Origin: Proteocatella sphenisci DSM 23131
GTDB taxonomy: Bacteria; Bacillota; Clostridia; Peptostreptococcales; Filifactoraceae
Assembly: GCF_000423525.1 (NCBI RefSeq)
Contig: NZ_AUID01000009.1
Span: forward strand, 1-64,000
Direction of reading: 5' to 3'
DNA: 64,000 bases
The position numbers were made by a program, and so were the translations under genes. Position 1 is the first letter of the stretch; each line of letters begins with the position of its first letter. Shown piece after piece: positions 1 to 8,908 of this stretch. The notes beneath the pieces are model-generated. The model worked only from the letters and a program-made list of their open reading frames with translations, was not told the DNA's origin and searched no databases.

Positions 1-86
1 TCTGATATATGCGGACCATAGTCTGCCTTGTCTTCGCCCCCAATTCCTGCAAAAAACTGATTTATATAGTGTATAGCTTTTTTCAT
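1..86 (-). CDS. grdH: Betaine reductase component B subunit GrdH, N-terminal fragment (cut by window edge)
   Basis: Only the first 28 codons are present. They read MKKAIHYINQFFAGIGGEDK and onward, the conserved N-terminus of the selenoprotein subunit of glycine/sarcosine/betaine reductase component B (GrdB, GrdF, GrdH). In the family this subunit carries a UGA-encoded selenocysteine far downstream, outside this window. Its ribosome-binding site AAGGAGGATA at 91-100 overlaps the stop codon of the preceding grdI, so the two are translationally linked. Assignment to the betaine type rests on the BCCT transporter and the GrdI-like partner upstream; a sarcosine-type GrdF cannot be excluded from 28 residues. 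Confidence 0.8.
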   Translation of the reverse strand, partial: MKKAIHYINQFFAGIGGEDKADYGPHIS

Positions 87-98
87 CTCATATCCTCC

Positions 99-1424
99 TT
101 AGAATTCCCTCATTGTCTTGGTTGACCATCCTGCTACCTGGTCTCCACAGAACATGGCATTATTTTCCATAATTACAGAACCATCTTCTCTTACTGAAGA
201 TCCTAAAACTTCATCATCTGCCCATCCGCCTGAAAGTCCGTCTCTGGCAAGTGACTCAAGCTCACCTATTACAGCTGACGCTGGAGCAAGCTCTATTATC
301 TGAGATACGTTGCCTGTCGAAACAAGTGCGTCTGCTTTTTTATCAAGAGTAACAAGTGGCTGCGACGCACCATCTCTTCCTGTACACTCATTGCTTATTC
401 CCACTACTTTTACACCTGCATCTTCAAGCGCTACTATGCATCTTATATAGTCGGCATCGGGATTACCGTATCCTTCTTCTGTAACTATGGCCCCATCTGC
501 ACCCAGAGATTTTGCAATCTGTGCTACAAATATTGCTGCTCTTTCTTTTTGCTCAAGTGAAACGTTTAGATTTGACATTATCACTCCCAAAAAGTTTATC
601 GTCTTTCCATGCTCAGTGTAAAGCTCTCTTATAGTCGGGAAATTTTGAAGGTCATATGTTGACCATTTGGATGAAGCCGGCATAAAGCTTCCTGAAATTA
701 TTGCTCCGTCCAGAACTTCTGATGGACTCATGAAGGTTGGTACATATTTGTTCATATCCCATCCATAAATCATTGCATTGTAGCCAAGTTCTTCCATCTG
801 TGACTGAGGTTGCATAACCAGGACTACTGAAGGAAGCTTGTTTATTTCTTCACTTCTTTTTGTTACAGGATCCAGCTCATAAACGTCTATGGCTTCTGGC
901 TCAAGGTCCTTTACTGCCTGTCCTATAAATTCTGCAAGTTTGTGGGCGGCCCATCTAAGTGCTTTATTCTTTTTCTGCTGCTCGTATCTTTCAAATTCCT
1001 CATCAGTATCTGCAACCATACATATATTTATGAGTTTTGAGTAATATGTATATTTGGCACCAGCATTCATATCTATCATTCCATCTCCAAAGCTTCCCCA
1101 GTGCTTTCCAACGGCCAGAACGCTGCAGCCCTTAAGTGCATGAACCCTTCCTTGTCCAGTTGGCATAACTTCACCTGTTATCCCAGGAAAAAGTGTCCTT
1201 CCATCAGGTCTTATCCTTGGCTCTACGGCCTCTTTTACAGGAACTATCCTTACATCATCACCAGGTCTTGCTATTACAATATCTACATCTGTTATATGAT
1301 TCTCTTCTTCTTTTATAAAAGCCAGCGCAGCTTCTTTATCTATACTAAGAATTCCATCTTTGTATGATGTCTCATTTCCAAGTCTGACATCTTTTACATA
1401 AAAATTACCTATTTCCAGTTTCAT
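99..1424 (-). CDS. grdI: Betaine (or sarcosine) reductase component B, GrdI/GrdG-type subunit
   Basis: The 441-residue protein belongs to the GrdE/GrdG/GrdI family, the substrate-binding partner of the selenoprotein subunit in amine reductases; the betaine enzyme converts betaine to acetyl phosphate plus trimethylamine using selenoprotein A and component C. The glycine-type GrdE is known to self-cleave at an internal Cys near residue 242 to make a pyruvoyl group. Here the equivalent stretch (about residues 240-256, DGAIISGSFMPASSKW) has no Cys, which fits an unprocessed betaine or sarcosine subunit. A conserved NECTGRDGASQ block has Cys347. The gene sits between a BCCT betaine carrier and grdH in one operon; the carrier decides for betaine over sarcosine. 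Confidence 0.82.
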   Translation of the reverse strand: MKLEIGNFYVKDVRLGNETSYKDGILSIDKEAALAFIKEEENHITDVDIVIARPGDDVRIVPVKEAVEPRIRPDGRTLFPGITGEVMPTGQGRVHALKGCSVLAVGKHWGSFGDGMIDMNAGAKYTYYSKLINICMVADTDEEFERYEQQKKNKALRWAAHKLAEFIGQAVKDLEPEAIDVYELDPVTKRSEEINKLPSVVLVMQPQSQMEELGYNAMIYGWDMNKYVPTFMSPSEVLDGAIISGSFMPASSKWSTYDLQNFPTIRELYTEHGKTINFLGVIMSNLNVSLEQKERAAIFVAQIAKSLGADGAIVTEEGYGNPDADYIRCIVALEDAGVKVVGISNECTGRDGASQPLVTLDKKADALVSTGNVSQIIELAPASAVIGELESLARDGLSGGWADDEVLGSSVREDGSVIMENNAMFCGDQVAGWSTKTMREF

Positions 1425-1447
1425 ATTTTGCTCCTTTCAAATTAAAA

Positions 1448-3043
1448 TTATTCTGCCGCAACAGCCACACCAATTTTCGTTTCTATTTCAATTTCTATTT
1501 CGCTTGCTTTTTCTAATAGCTTTTCCACTACGTATTCAGATTCACTTTCTGCGACATCTTCTCTAAGGACTTTTACAAGTGATACCATTGCTAATAGCAT
1601 TATGAATGCAAAGGGAAATGCTGCGACTATAGATATGGTCTGTAACATCTGCAGTCCATTACTGCTTCCAATCATAAGTGACAGGGCCAGCGAAGACTGT
1701 ATTATTCCCCATACAAATTTGCGCTTTGTATCTGGATTAAGATCCCCATTAGAACTAAACATCCCCAGTACAAAAGTTGCAGAATCTGCAGATGTAACAA
1801 AGAATGTGCAAAGTAACAAGATTGCTACCATAGAAATTATCGATCCAGCAGGATACTCTCTCATTACTACAAAAAATGCTGTTGAAGTAGATTTTATAGC
1901 TTCTGATGCGACTCCAGAACCAAGGTTGAATCCCATTCCTCCAAATACAGCGAACCATATAAATGAAGCCAGAGTTGGTGCTAGTAATACTCCTGTTATA
2001 AATTCTTTTATCGTTCTTCCTCTTGATATCCTGGCTATAAATGTCCCAGTAAATGGTGCCCATGCTATCCACCAGGCCCAGTAGAATATTGTCCAGCCTC
2101 CATACCAGCTTGTATCTCCAAAAGCTCCAAGTTGGAATGAATTTTGAGCAAGGTCCCTAAAATATACCCCTATTCCCTCAACAAAAATATTCATGATATA
2201 AACTGAAGGTCCTATTATAAAGGCCCCAATCACAAGAATTGAAGCAATTCCCACGTTGAGATTTGAAAGGAATTTTATTCCTCTGTCCAATCCTGTTATA
2301 GCTGAAATCATAAATGCTACAGTTACAACCACAACTATGATTACCTGAACCATACTGCTTTCTGGTATCCCAAACAAGAAGTTAAGCCCACTGTTTATCT
2401 GATAGGTTCCAAGACCAAGTGAAGTTGCTACTCCAGCTACAGTTGCAAATATAGCTAATATATCTATCATTTTGCCTACCCAGCCACTTACTATTTTTTC
2501 TCCAAAAAGAGGTATAAATACGCTACTTATGAGACCTGGCTTGTTTTTTCTAAACTGCATATAGGCAAGCGCAAGTGCAAGTACGCTATAGTTAGCCCAG
2601 GGGTGCAGTCCCCAGTGAAGAAACGATTTGGATACAGCAAACTCTTGTGCTGCCAGTGTACCAGCTTCTGCACCAAGTGGCGCCATAAAATGATTGAGCG
2701 GCTCCGCAGCTCCCCAAAATACCAGACCAATCCCCATTCCTGCCGAAAAAAGCATTGCGAACCATGAGATGTTGCTGTACTCGGGTTTTGAATCATCTGG
2801 CCCAAGTCTTATATTCTTGTATTTCGAAAAAAAGCCTATCCATATAGCAAAAATAACAAATGATGACATAGATAAGGTATAGAACCATCCAAACTCATTT
2901 ACCAGAAATCCAAATACCCCATTTCCTACTTTTTCAAAATTATCTGGAGCCAATAGCCCCCATAAAACGATTATCAGCGTGAAAGCCAATGATATGTAAT
3001 ATACTGAGTTGTCTTTTTTTACATTCAACTTGTTTTTTTCCAC
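1448..3043 (-). CDS. BCCT-family glycine betaine transporter
   Basis: A 531-residue integral membrane protein with about 12 hydrophobic segments and the hallmarks of betaine/carnitine/choline transporters. The glycine-rich segment GMGIG is at residues 102-106, followed by FWGAAEPLNHF; choline carriers of this family often have Asp at the last position of that motif, so Gly favours glycine betaine. The Trp-rich box YWAWWIAWAPFTGTF and the RISRGRTIKEF loop are also present. The C-terminal tail is charged (repeated EIE). It is the first gene of an operon with grdI and grdH, 23 bp before grdI, so it most likely supplies betaine as electron acceptor rather than only as osmolyte. Sodium coupling is inferred from the family. 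Confidence 0.9.
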   Translation of the reverse strand: MEKNKLNVKKDNSVYYISLAFTLIIVLWGLLAPDNFEKVGNGVFGFLVNEFGWFYTLSMSSFVIFAIWIGFFSKYKNIRLGPDDSKPEYSNISWFAMLFSAGMGIGLVFWGAAEPLNHFMAPLGAEAGTLAAQEFAVSKSFLHWGLHPWANYSVLALALAYMQFRKNKPGLISSVFIPLFGEKIVSGWVGKMIDILAIFATVAGVATSLGLGTYQINSGLNFLFGIPESSMVQVIIVVVVTVAFMISAITGLDRGIKFLSNLNVGIASILVIGAFIIGPSVYIMNIFVEGIGVYFRDLAQNSFQLGAFGDTSWYGGWTIFYWAWWIAWAPFTGTFIARISRGRTIKEFITGVLLAPTLASFIWFAVFGGMGFNLGSGVASEAIKSTSTAFFVVMREYPAGSIISMVAILLLCTFFVTSADSATFVLGMFSSNGDLNPDTKRKFVWGIIQSSLALSLMIGSSNGLQMLQTISIVAAFPFAFIMLLAMVSLVKVLREDVAESESEYVVEKLLEKASEIEIEIETKIGVAVAAE

Positions 3044-3166
3044 AATACTCTCCCTTCATTTTTTAAAATAAATCAGTATTTTTATAAAGCAGAATGATCT
3101 TTATAGGCTCCTTTCTAATTTGTAATCATGATTAATTAATGATTCAACTCGTCTCTTTCTGATAAT

Positions 3167-3195
3167 ATAATATCAAACTTTATAATAAACGTCAA
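3167..3195 (-). promoter_or_regulatory. Promoter of the BCCT-grdIH operon
   Basis: On the minus strand TTGACG (3190-3195) and TATTAT (3167-3172) are separated by 17 bp. The start of transcription would leave a leader of about 115 nt before the transporter gene. No sigma-54 type GG/GC element was seen here. Confidence 0.6.
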
Positions 3196-3255
3196 CTACT
3201 ATTATTAATAATTTGAATAATTTTCATAAAATTTATAAATATCTGTTTTTTAAAA

Positions 3256-3290
3256 AAAATACGAACTGCTTATGCGCAGTTCGTATTTTT
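3256..3290 (-). terminator. Terminator after etfA
   Basis: A perfect 15-bp stem (AAAAATACGAACTGC and its complement) with a 5-6 nt loop and T-rich flanks on both sides. It separates the etfBA transcript from the betaine operon. Confidence 0.85.
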
Positions 3291-3324
3291 AAGAATTATT
3301 TATGGTTTTTCGAAAATCTCATAA

Positions 3325-4368
3325 TTATTTTTCGTTTGCTTCTTTTTTAACTTTCTTTATAAGATCAGTCACAAGCGGAAGAATTTTTGCTACATCTCCC
3401 ACAAGACCAAGATCTGCTACTTCAAATATAGCTGCATCTGGATTTTTGTTTACAGCTATTATAAGTTCTGATTCTTCCATTCCAGCAACGTGCTGTATAG
3501 CTCCTGAAATACCACACGCCATATAAACTTCTGGTCTTACAGTCTTTCCTGTCTGTCCTACCTGTCTGTCTTTGTCAAGCCATCCAGCATCTATTACTGC
3601 TCTTGATCCTGAAACAAGTCCACCTATTGTATCTGCAAGCTCATAAAGTGGTCCAAGATTATCTTTTCCACCTACTCCTCTACCAGCTGATATAAGCATG
3701 CCAGCTTCATCTATGTTTGCTTTTGCTTTTGTTTCCTTAACATATTCAAGGATTTCTACGTTCATATCTCCTGCTTCAAGTTTTGCATCAAATGCTACTA
3801 TTTCACCTTTTCTGTTATGATCTGATGCCATTTTTTGCATAACACCAGGTCTTACTGTAGACATCTGTGGTCTAAAGTCAGGGCAAGCTATAGTTGCCAT
3901 TATGTTACCGCCAAATGCGGGTCTTGTCATAAGAAGATTCTTAGTTTCATCTTCAATGTCAAGGCTTGTACAGTCAGCTGTAAGTCCTGTATGGACTCTT
4001 GCTGAAACTCTTGGAGCAAGGTCTCTTCCTATTGAAGTCGCTCCAAAAAGAACTATCTCCGGATTTTCCTGCTTTATAATACCTACCAGAGCTTTTGTGT
4101 AAGGCTCTGTAACAAAAAGCTCCAGCATCTTATCATCTGCTATTACAACTTTATCTGCTCCATGAACAATAAGGTCTCTTGCAATATCTGTTACATCATG
4201 TCCTAAAAGTGCTGCGGTTACACTAACTCCCAATGTATCTGCTAACGATCTTCCTTTTCCCAGTAGTTCCATAGATACTTTTTGAACTTCTTTATTTCTC
4301 TGCTCTATGAATACTAATACTCCTTTATATTCTGAAAGGTTCACCTGAATACCTCCTGCTTTCTTCAA
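3325..4368 (-). CDS. etfA: Electron transfer flavoprotein subunit alpha
   Basis: 347 residues. EtfA with EtfB forms the FAD heterodimer that passes electrons between NADH, ferredoxin and butyryl-CoA dehydrogenase. The C-terminal FAD domain is clear: SAGRGVGGKDN, LVSGSRAVIDAGW, RQVGQTGKTVRPEVYMACGISGAIQH and the terminal VNKNPDAAIFEVADLGLVGD block are all intact. The N-terminus is the adenine-nucleotide alpha-hydrolase-like fold. It follows etfB and bcd on the same strand, the usual clostridial grouping for the bifurcating Bcd/Etf complex. Bifurcation is inferred from context and family. Confidence 0.95.
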   Translation of the reverse strand: MKKAGGIQVNLSEYKGVLVFIEQRNKEVQKVSMELLGKGRSLADTLGVSVTAALLGHDVTDIARDLIVHGADKVVIADDKMLELFVTEPYTKALVGIIKQENPEIVLFGATSIGRDLAPRVSARVHTGLTADCTSLDIEDETKNLLMTRPAFGGNIMATIACPDFRPQMSTVRPGVMQKMASDHNRKGEIVAFDAKLEAGDMNVEILEYVKETKAKANIDEAGMLISAGRGVGGKDNLGPLYELADTIGGLVSGSRAVIDAGWLDKDRQVGQTGKTVRPEVYMACGISGAIQHVAGMEESELIIAVNKNPDAAIFEVADLGLVGDVAKILPLVTDLIKKVKKEANEK

Positions 4369-4405
4369 AATTTATATTTTATACGCCTGTTTGATATGTT
4401 AATAA

Positions 4406-5188
4406 CTATATAAGGTATTTTTCCTGAAGCTTGTCAACTATAATCTGAGCTGCTTCTTGTGGAGAAACATCGAATAATTTACCCGCTGTTTTTGCACCTT
4501 TTGTGAATGATTTTTTAACTTTTGTAGGTGATCCTTTAAGCCCAAGGTTGTTTGGATCAACTTCGATGTCGTTTACAGACCAAATTTCAACTTTATCTCC
4601 TTCAAACGCTTCAAATATTCCCTGAACGTTCATATATCTTGATTCGTTAAGCTCTTTAAGCGCAGTTATAAGGCAAGGCGTCTGAACTTTTATCATCTGA
4701 TATCCATCTTCAAATGATCTTTTTACAACAATTGATTTATCATAAGCTTCTATTTCTTCAACGTAAGCTACTGAAGGAATGTTAAGATGCTCAGCTATCT
4801 GTGGTCCAACTTGCGCTGTATCACCGTCTATTGCCTGTCTTCCTGCGATTATCAAGTCACAGTCTATTTTTTTTAGTGCCCCTGCTAAAGCTGATGATGT
4901 TGCCCATGTGTCTGCTCCTGCAAATGCTCTGTCTGTAAGCAGTATTGCTCTGTCTGCTCCCATTGCAAGCGCTTCTCTAAGTGCAAGGTCTGCCTGAGGA
5001 GGTCCCATTGTAAGCACTGTTACATGAGAACCATTTTTGTCTTTTATTCTAAGGGCAGCTTCTAGTCCTGCCTTGTCATCTGGGTTTATTATTGACGGAA
5101 CTCCATCTCTTATAAGAGTTCCAGTTTTAGGGTCAAGCTTTACCTCTGTAGTATCAGGTACCTGTTTTATACAAACTACTATATTCAT
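4406..5188 (-). CDS. etfB: Electron transfer flavoprotein subunit beta
   Basis: 260 residues. Typical EtfB start (NIVVCIKQVPDTTEVKLDP), the LALREALAMGADRAILL segment, and the AGRQAIDGDTAQVGPQIAEHL flavin/nucleotide site found in EtfB proteins of bifurcating complexes. It lies 16 bp after bcd and 37 bp before etfA, so the three are one transcription unit. In butyrate-forming clostridia this complex couples NADH oxidation to reduction of crotonyl-CoA and ferredoxin at once. Confidence 0.95.
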   Translation of the reverse strand: MNIVVCIKQVPDTTEVKLDPKTGTLIRDGVPSIINPDDKAGLEAALRIKDKNGSHVTVLTMGPPQADLALREALAMGADRAILLTDRAFAGADTWATSSALAGALKKIDCDLIIAGRQAIDGDTAQVGPQIAEHLNIPSVAYVEEIEAYDKSIVVKRSFEDGYQMIKVQTPCLITALKELNESRYMNVQGIFEAFEGDKVEIWSVNDIEVDPNNLGLKGSPTKVKKSFTKGAKTAGKLFDVSPQEAAQIIVDKLQEKYLI

Positions 5189-5204
5189 TTTATTCCTCCC
5201 GTAT

Positions 5205-6344
5205 TTATTTCAATAAGTTTGCTGCTATTACCATTCTTTGAACTTCTGAAGTTCCTTCGTAAATCTCTGTTATCTTTGCATCTCTCATCATTCTCTCGAT
5301 TGGGTACTCTCTTGTGTAGCCGTATCCTCCGAATAACTGCAGACATTTTGTTGTAACTTCCATAGCTGTTTCAGAAGCTATAAGCTTTGCTGTTGCAGCC
5401 TCAACACTATATGAAAGACCTCTGTCCTTACAGTCTGCCGCTTTGTAAACAAGTAGTCTTGCCGCTTCTACCTTAGCTGCCATACTTGCAAGCTGGAACT
5501 GTGTATTTTGGAACTGAGATATCGATTTTCCAAATTGTTTTCTTTCTTTTACATAAGCTATGGTCTCATCCATTGCTCCTTGAGCAATTCCAAGAGCTTG
5601 AGCTGCTATACCAATTCTTCCTCCGTCAAGAGTCTTCATAGCTACCTTAAATCCCTGGCCTTCTTTTCCAAGAAGATTTTCTTTAGGTACTCTTACATTT
5701 TCAAATACCAGCTCACATGTAGCCGAACCTCTGATCCCAAGTTTTTTCTCTTTAGGTCCAAATGTAAATCCTGGCATGTCTTTTTCAACTATAAAGGCTG
5801 ATATTCCTCTTGTTCCTATTGATTTGTCAGTCATAGCCATAACTATATATGTATCTGCGTACATAGCATTTGTTATGAATATCTTTGTTCCGTTAAGGAT
5901 GTAATGATCTCCATCTAATACCGCTGTTGTCTGTTGCCCGCCTGCATCTGTTCCAGCATTTGGCTCAGTTAGTCCAAAAGCCCCCATCTTTGAGCCGTTT
6001 GCAAGTGGCACAAGATATTTCTGCTTTTGTTCTTCAGTTCCAAAATCCACAAGCGGACCTCCACCAAGTGATGTGTGCGCTGATACTATAACTCCAGTTG
6101 TAGCACATACTCTTGATAGTTCCTCCACTGCCATGGCATAAGCTACATAGTTTGCACCTGCTCCTCCATACTGCTTTGCAAATGGTATTCCCATAATTCC
6201 AGCCTTAACCATTTTTTCTACAGTTTCTACTGGAAATCTTTCCTCTTCATCAACTTCTGCTGCTAAAGGTTTAACTTCATTTAATGAAAATTCTCTTAGC
6301 ATCTGTCTAAGTAGTAATTGCTCCTTAGTTAAAGTAAAATTCAT
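5205..6344 (-). CDS. bcd: Butyryl-CoA dehydrogenase (short-chain acyl-CoA dehydrogenase)
   Basis: 379 residues, the usual length of the family. The sequence shows the acyl-CoA dehydrogenase signatures FGLTEPNAGTDAGG, the FAD segment GTKIFITNA, the KKLGIRGSATCELVFENVRVP block, and the catalytic base Glu at about position 363 in EIYEGTSEVQ. It reduces crotonyl-CoA to butyryl-CoA with electrons from EtfAB. Co-location with etfBA, thlA, hbd and crt supports butyrate rather than branched-chain or fatty-acid use. A ribosome-binding site AGGAGG precedes the ATG. A terminator hairpin lies directly upstream, so the unit has its own promoter or depends on read-through. Confidence 0.93.
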   Translation of the reverse strand: MNFTLTKEQLLLRQMLREFSLNEVKPLAAEVDEEERFPVETVEKMVKAGIMGIPFAKQYGGAGANYVAYAMAVEELSRVCATTGVIVSAHTSLGGGPLVDFGTEEQKQKYLVPLANGSKMGAFGLTEPNAGTDAGGQQTTAVLDGDHYILNGTKIFITNAMYADTYIVMAMTDKSIGTRGISAFIVEKDMPGFTFGPKEKKLGIRGSATCELVFENVRVPKENLLGKEGQGFKVAMKTLDGGRIGIAAQALGIAQGAMDETIAYVKERKQFGKSISQFQNTQFQLASMAAKVEAARLLVYKAADCKDRGLSYSVEAATAKLIASETAMEVTTKCLQLFGGYGYTREYPIERMMRDAKITEIYEGTSEVQRMVIAANLLK

Positions 6345-6394
6345 CTTATTTCCTCCTGTTAATTAATAATTAAACAATATTTATTACAAAATAA

Positions 6395-6427
6395 ACTCCT
6401 TATCCTATCTAGAGCATGATAAGGAGT
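6395..6427 (-). terminator. Terminator between thlA and bcd
   Basis: Inverted repeat ACTCCTTATC (6395-6404) / GATAAGGAGT (6418-6427), followed on the minus strand by TTTATTTTGT. It would end the thlA transcript and partly insulate bcd-etfBA. Confidence 0.75.
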
Positions 6428-6465
6428 CTACTATTGTTATCATGGTTATTTGTTATTGTCAGTGT

Positions 6466-7644
6466 CTATCTTTTTACTATAAGGGCTGTTCCCATTCCCC
6501 CACCTATACAAAGTGTCGCAAGTCCTGTCTTTTTGTCTGCTCTCTTCATTTCATATAAAAGAGTTGTAAGAATACGAGCTCCTGAAGCTCCGATTGGATG
6601 TCCAAGCGCTATGGCTCCTCCGTTTACGTTTACCTTTTCCATATCAAACTCGAGTGCTTTTGAAACTGAAAGAGCCTGTGATGCAAATGCTTCGTTAGCT
6701 TCTACAAGTTCTATATCATTCATAGCCATCCCAGCCTTATCAAGGGCTTTTCTCACGGTTGGAACTGGTCCATAACCCATTACTGAAGGTTCAACTCCAC
6801 AAGTAGCATATGACACTATAGTAGCCATTGGCTCAAGTCCTAGCTCGTCAGCTTTGTCTTTTGACATTACTATAAGCATGGCTGCTCCATCATTGATTCC
6901 CGAAGCATTTCCTGCTGTAACAGTACCACCTTTTTTGAAAGCTGGCTTTAATTTTGCAAGTTTTTCCATAGTCATGCCTGGTTTTATGAATTCATCTTTA
7001 TCTATTATCACATCACCTTTTCTAGTTGATATAACTACAGGTACGATCTCATCATCAAACTTGCCTTCTTTTTGTGCTTTTTCAGCTCTTAGCTGACTGT
7101 TAAGTGCAAGATCATCTTGCATTTCTCTTGTAAGTTCATATTTTTCAGCAAGGTTTTCTGCTGTTATTCCCATATGATATCCTTCAAATGCATCAGTAAG
7201 GCCATCGTTAACCATAACGTCTACCATGTTAACGTTTCCCATTCTTGCTCCCCATCTTGCAGAGTTGGTAACATATGGAGCATTGCTCATACTCTCAGAT
7301 CCACCAGCAAGTATTATATCTGCATCTCCAAGCGCTATAATCTGTGCGGCCATAGAAACAGCCCTAAGTCCTGATCCACAAACTATATTTACACCCATAG
7401 CAGGTTTTTCTACTGGTATTCCAGCATCAATACTTATCTGTCTTGATACGTTTTGTCCAAGTCCTGCAGAAAGTACATTCCCTATTATCGACTCATCTAT
7501 CATATCTGGACTTATCTTAGCTCTTTTAATAGCTTCTTTTGCCGCTACTGCTCCTAGTTCTCTTGCTCCCATAGGAGTAAGTCCTCCACCAAAACTACCT
7601 ACTGCAGTTCTTGCTGCACTTACTATTACAACTTCTCTCATCAT
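6466..7644 (-). CDS. thlA: Acetyl-CoA acetyltransferase (thiolase)
   Basis: 392 residues. Condenses two acetyl-CoA to acetoacetyl-CoA, the first step of the butyrate branch. The nucleophilic Cys89 lies in [12 protein letters not shown]; the base His is in [12 protein letters not shown] and the second active-site Cys in [12 protein letters not shown] near the C-terminus. Two Met codons start the frame after a GGAGC ribosome-binding site; either may be used. The gene is monocistronic by appearance: a promoter with a long leader lies upstream and a hairpin terminator downstream. Confidence 0.95.
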   Translation of the reverse strand: MMREVVIVSAARTAVGSFGGGLTPMGARELGAVAAKEAIKRAKISPDMIDESIIGNVLSAGLGQNVSRQISIDAGIPVEKPAMGVNIVCGSGLRAVSMAAQIIALGDADIILAGGSESMSNAPYVTNSARWGARMGNVNMVDVMVNDGLTDAFEGYHMGITAENLAEKYELTREMQDDLALNSQLRAEKAQKEGKFDDEIVPVVISTRKGDVIIDKDEFIKPGMTMEKLAKLKPAFKKGGTVTAGNASGINDGAAMLIVMSKDKADELGLEPMATIVSYATCGVEPSVMGYGPVPTVRKALDKAGMAMNDIELVEANEAFASQALSVSKALEFDMEKVNVNGGAIALGHPIGASGARILTTLLYEMKRADKKTGLATLCIGGGMGTALIVKR

Positions 7645-7710
7645 ATTGCTCCTTCCAAAATCAAGTGTTACAACGCACTAGTAATCAATACATATAATTT
7701 TATATGATTC

Positions 7711-7772
7711 AGCAGAACATGCAAGCAGAAGTTGAATTAACTTCAAAGTACTGCTTTTATCCATGCTCTGCT
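7711..7772 (-). promoter_or_regulatory. Long multi-segment hairpin in the thlA 5' leader
   Basis: Nested complementary segments stack into one long hairpin: AGCAGA (7711-7716)/TCTGCT (7767-7772), CATG (7718-7721)/CATG (7762-7765), AAGCAG (7723-7728)/CTGCTT (7751-7756) and AAGTT (7729-7733)/AACTT (7739-7743). It sits in the roughly 200-nt untranslated leader between the thlA promoter and start codon. It does not end in a T-run, so it is not an obvious terminator. It matches no riboswitch I recognise. Confidence 0.55.
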
Positions 7773-7860
7773 GTATTTCAATCTAATATTGACGAATCAC
7801 CGTTAACCTTAACTATAAATAATACATGAGTATCCTTTACGAAAATTGCCTGTTAGGTAT

Positions 7861-7890
7861 ACTATATTATATTTGGTTTGAGTATGTCAA
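7861..7890 (-). promoter_or_regulatory. Promoter of thlA
   Basis: Minus strand TTGACA (7885-7890) and TATAGT (7861-7866) with an 18-bp spacer. It fills the 318-bp gap between hbd and thlA together with the structured leader; no gene is seen in that gap. Confidence 0.65.
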
Positions 7891-7962
7891 GGGTTTTCTT
7901 CGTTACTAATATGTCGAACATCGTGCATTTTTTATGAAAGTAACCTTTATGTTTGGATAAAT

Positions 7963-8802
7963 CTAATAGTTATAGAATCCTGCTTTTGTCTTTCTTCCTA
8001 GAAGATTTGCTCTTACCATCTTTTTAAGAAGTGGATGTGCTCTGTATTTTGTGTCTCCAAATTCGCTGTAAAGTACTTGCATTATAGCAAGGCAAACATC
8101 CAGTCCTATAAGGTCTGCAAGAGCAAGTGGCCCCATTGGATGGTTTGCTCCAAGTTTCATAGCTTCATCTATGTCTTCTTTTTTTGCAACTCCATCGGCA
8201 AGTATTCCAACCGCTTCATTTATCATAGGTACAAGTATTCTGTTAACTACAAAACCTGGTCCTTCTTCTATTTCTACAGGCACTTTGCCTACAGCCTTTG
8301 AAAGTTCAAAAACTTTGTTAAATATATCTTGGTCAGTTACCTGCCCTTTGATAACTTCTACAAGTTTCATTGCAGGAACTGGATTAAAGAAATGCATTCC
8401 AATTACTCGCTCTGGTCTTGATGTTGTCGAAGCCACCTCTGTAATTGAAAGTGAAGAAGTGTTAGTTGCCATTATTGCATCTTCTTTTGCGATTTTTTCA
8501 ATTTCAGCGAAAGTAGATTTTTTAGTTTCCATATCTTCTGCTATAGCCTCTATGAATATATCTGCATCTTTGCACTCTTGGTATTCAAGCGCAACACTTA
8601 TATTAGACAGTATTTCCTCTTTTTTTGCCTCTTCCATCTTGCCTTTTTCAACCTGCTTTGAAAGAGATTTTGTAATAGAACTGATAGCTCTGTTTAGTGA
8701 AGCTTCTGATCTTCCTTTAAATATTACTGCGTATCCTGCCTGTGCAAAAGTCTGAGCTATTCCTGCTCCCATTGTTCCTGTCCCAACTACACAAATTTTC
8801 AT
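7963..8802 (-). CDS. hbd: 3-hydroxybutyryl-CoA dehydrogenase
   Basis: 279 residues, standard length. Reduces acetoacetyl-CoA to 3-hydroxybutyryl-CoA with NAD(P)H. The Rossmann motif VVGTGTMGAGIAQTFAQAGY opens the protein; the catalytic region ITEVAS and IGMHFFNPVPAMKLVEVI and the C-terminal helical domain with GPLALADLIGLDV and FYNY end are intact. It lies between crt and thlA on the same strand but has its own promoter with a dyad at the -35 region. Confidence 0.95.
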   Translation of the reverse strand: MKICVVGTGTMGAGIAQTFAQAGYAVIFKGRSEASLNRAISSITKSLSKQVEKGKMEEAKKEEILSNISVALEYQECKDADIFIEAIAEDMETKKSTFAEIEKIAKEDAIMATNTSSLSITEVASTTSRPERVIGMHFFNPVPAMKLVEVIKGQVTDQDIFNKVFELSKAVGKVPVEIEEGPGFVVNRILVPMINEAVGILADGVAKKEDIDEAMKLGANHPMGPLALADLIGLDVCLAIMQVLYSEFGDTKYRAHPLLKKMVRANLLGRKTKAGFYNY

Positions 8803-8860
8803 GTTTTCGCCTCCAAATAAGTATTATATTCAAGTGCTACCGTTAACGTTTCCTAAAAAC

Positions 8861-8890
8861 ATTATTGCACACTTGATAAATAAGTGTCAA
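8861..8890 (-). promoter_or_regulatory. Promoter of hbd with overlapping dyad operator
   Basis: Minus strand TTGACA (8885-8890) and AATAAT (8861-8866), spacer 18 bp. An inverted repeat ACACTT (8869-8874)/AAGTGT (8882-8887) with a 7-bp centre lies across the -35 and spacer, a position suited to repression. The regulator is unknown; the arms do not match the TTGTTAA half-site of Rex closely. Confidence 0.6.
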
Positions 8891-8908
8891 TACCTTTTGC
8901 TTTTTTAT

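Noticed and set aside
118-303. Open frame on the plus strand inside grdI
   Set aside because: It is a shadow of the minus-strand gene, with no ribosome site and low-complexity composition.
98-1424. Glycine reductase subunit GrdE
   Set aside because: The processing-site Cys expected near residue 242 is missing and the operon has a betaine carrier rather than the trxB-trxA-grdA set.
8821-8860. Rex binding site upstream of hbd (GTTAACG)
   Set aside because: Only one half-site resembles TTGTTAA; no proper inverted pair was found.
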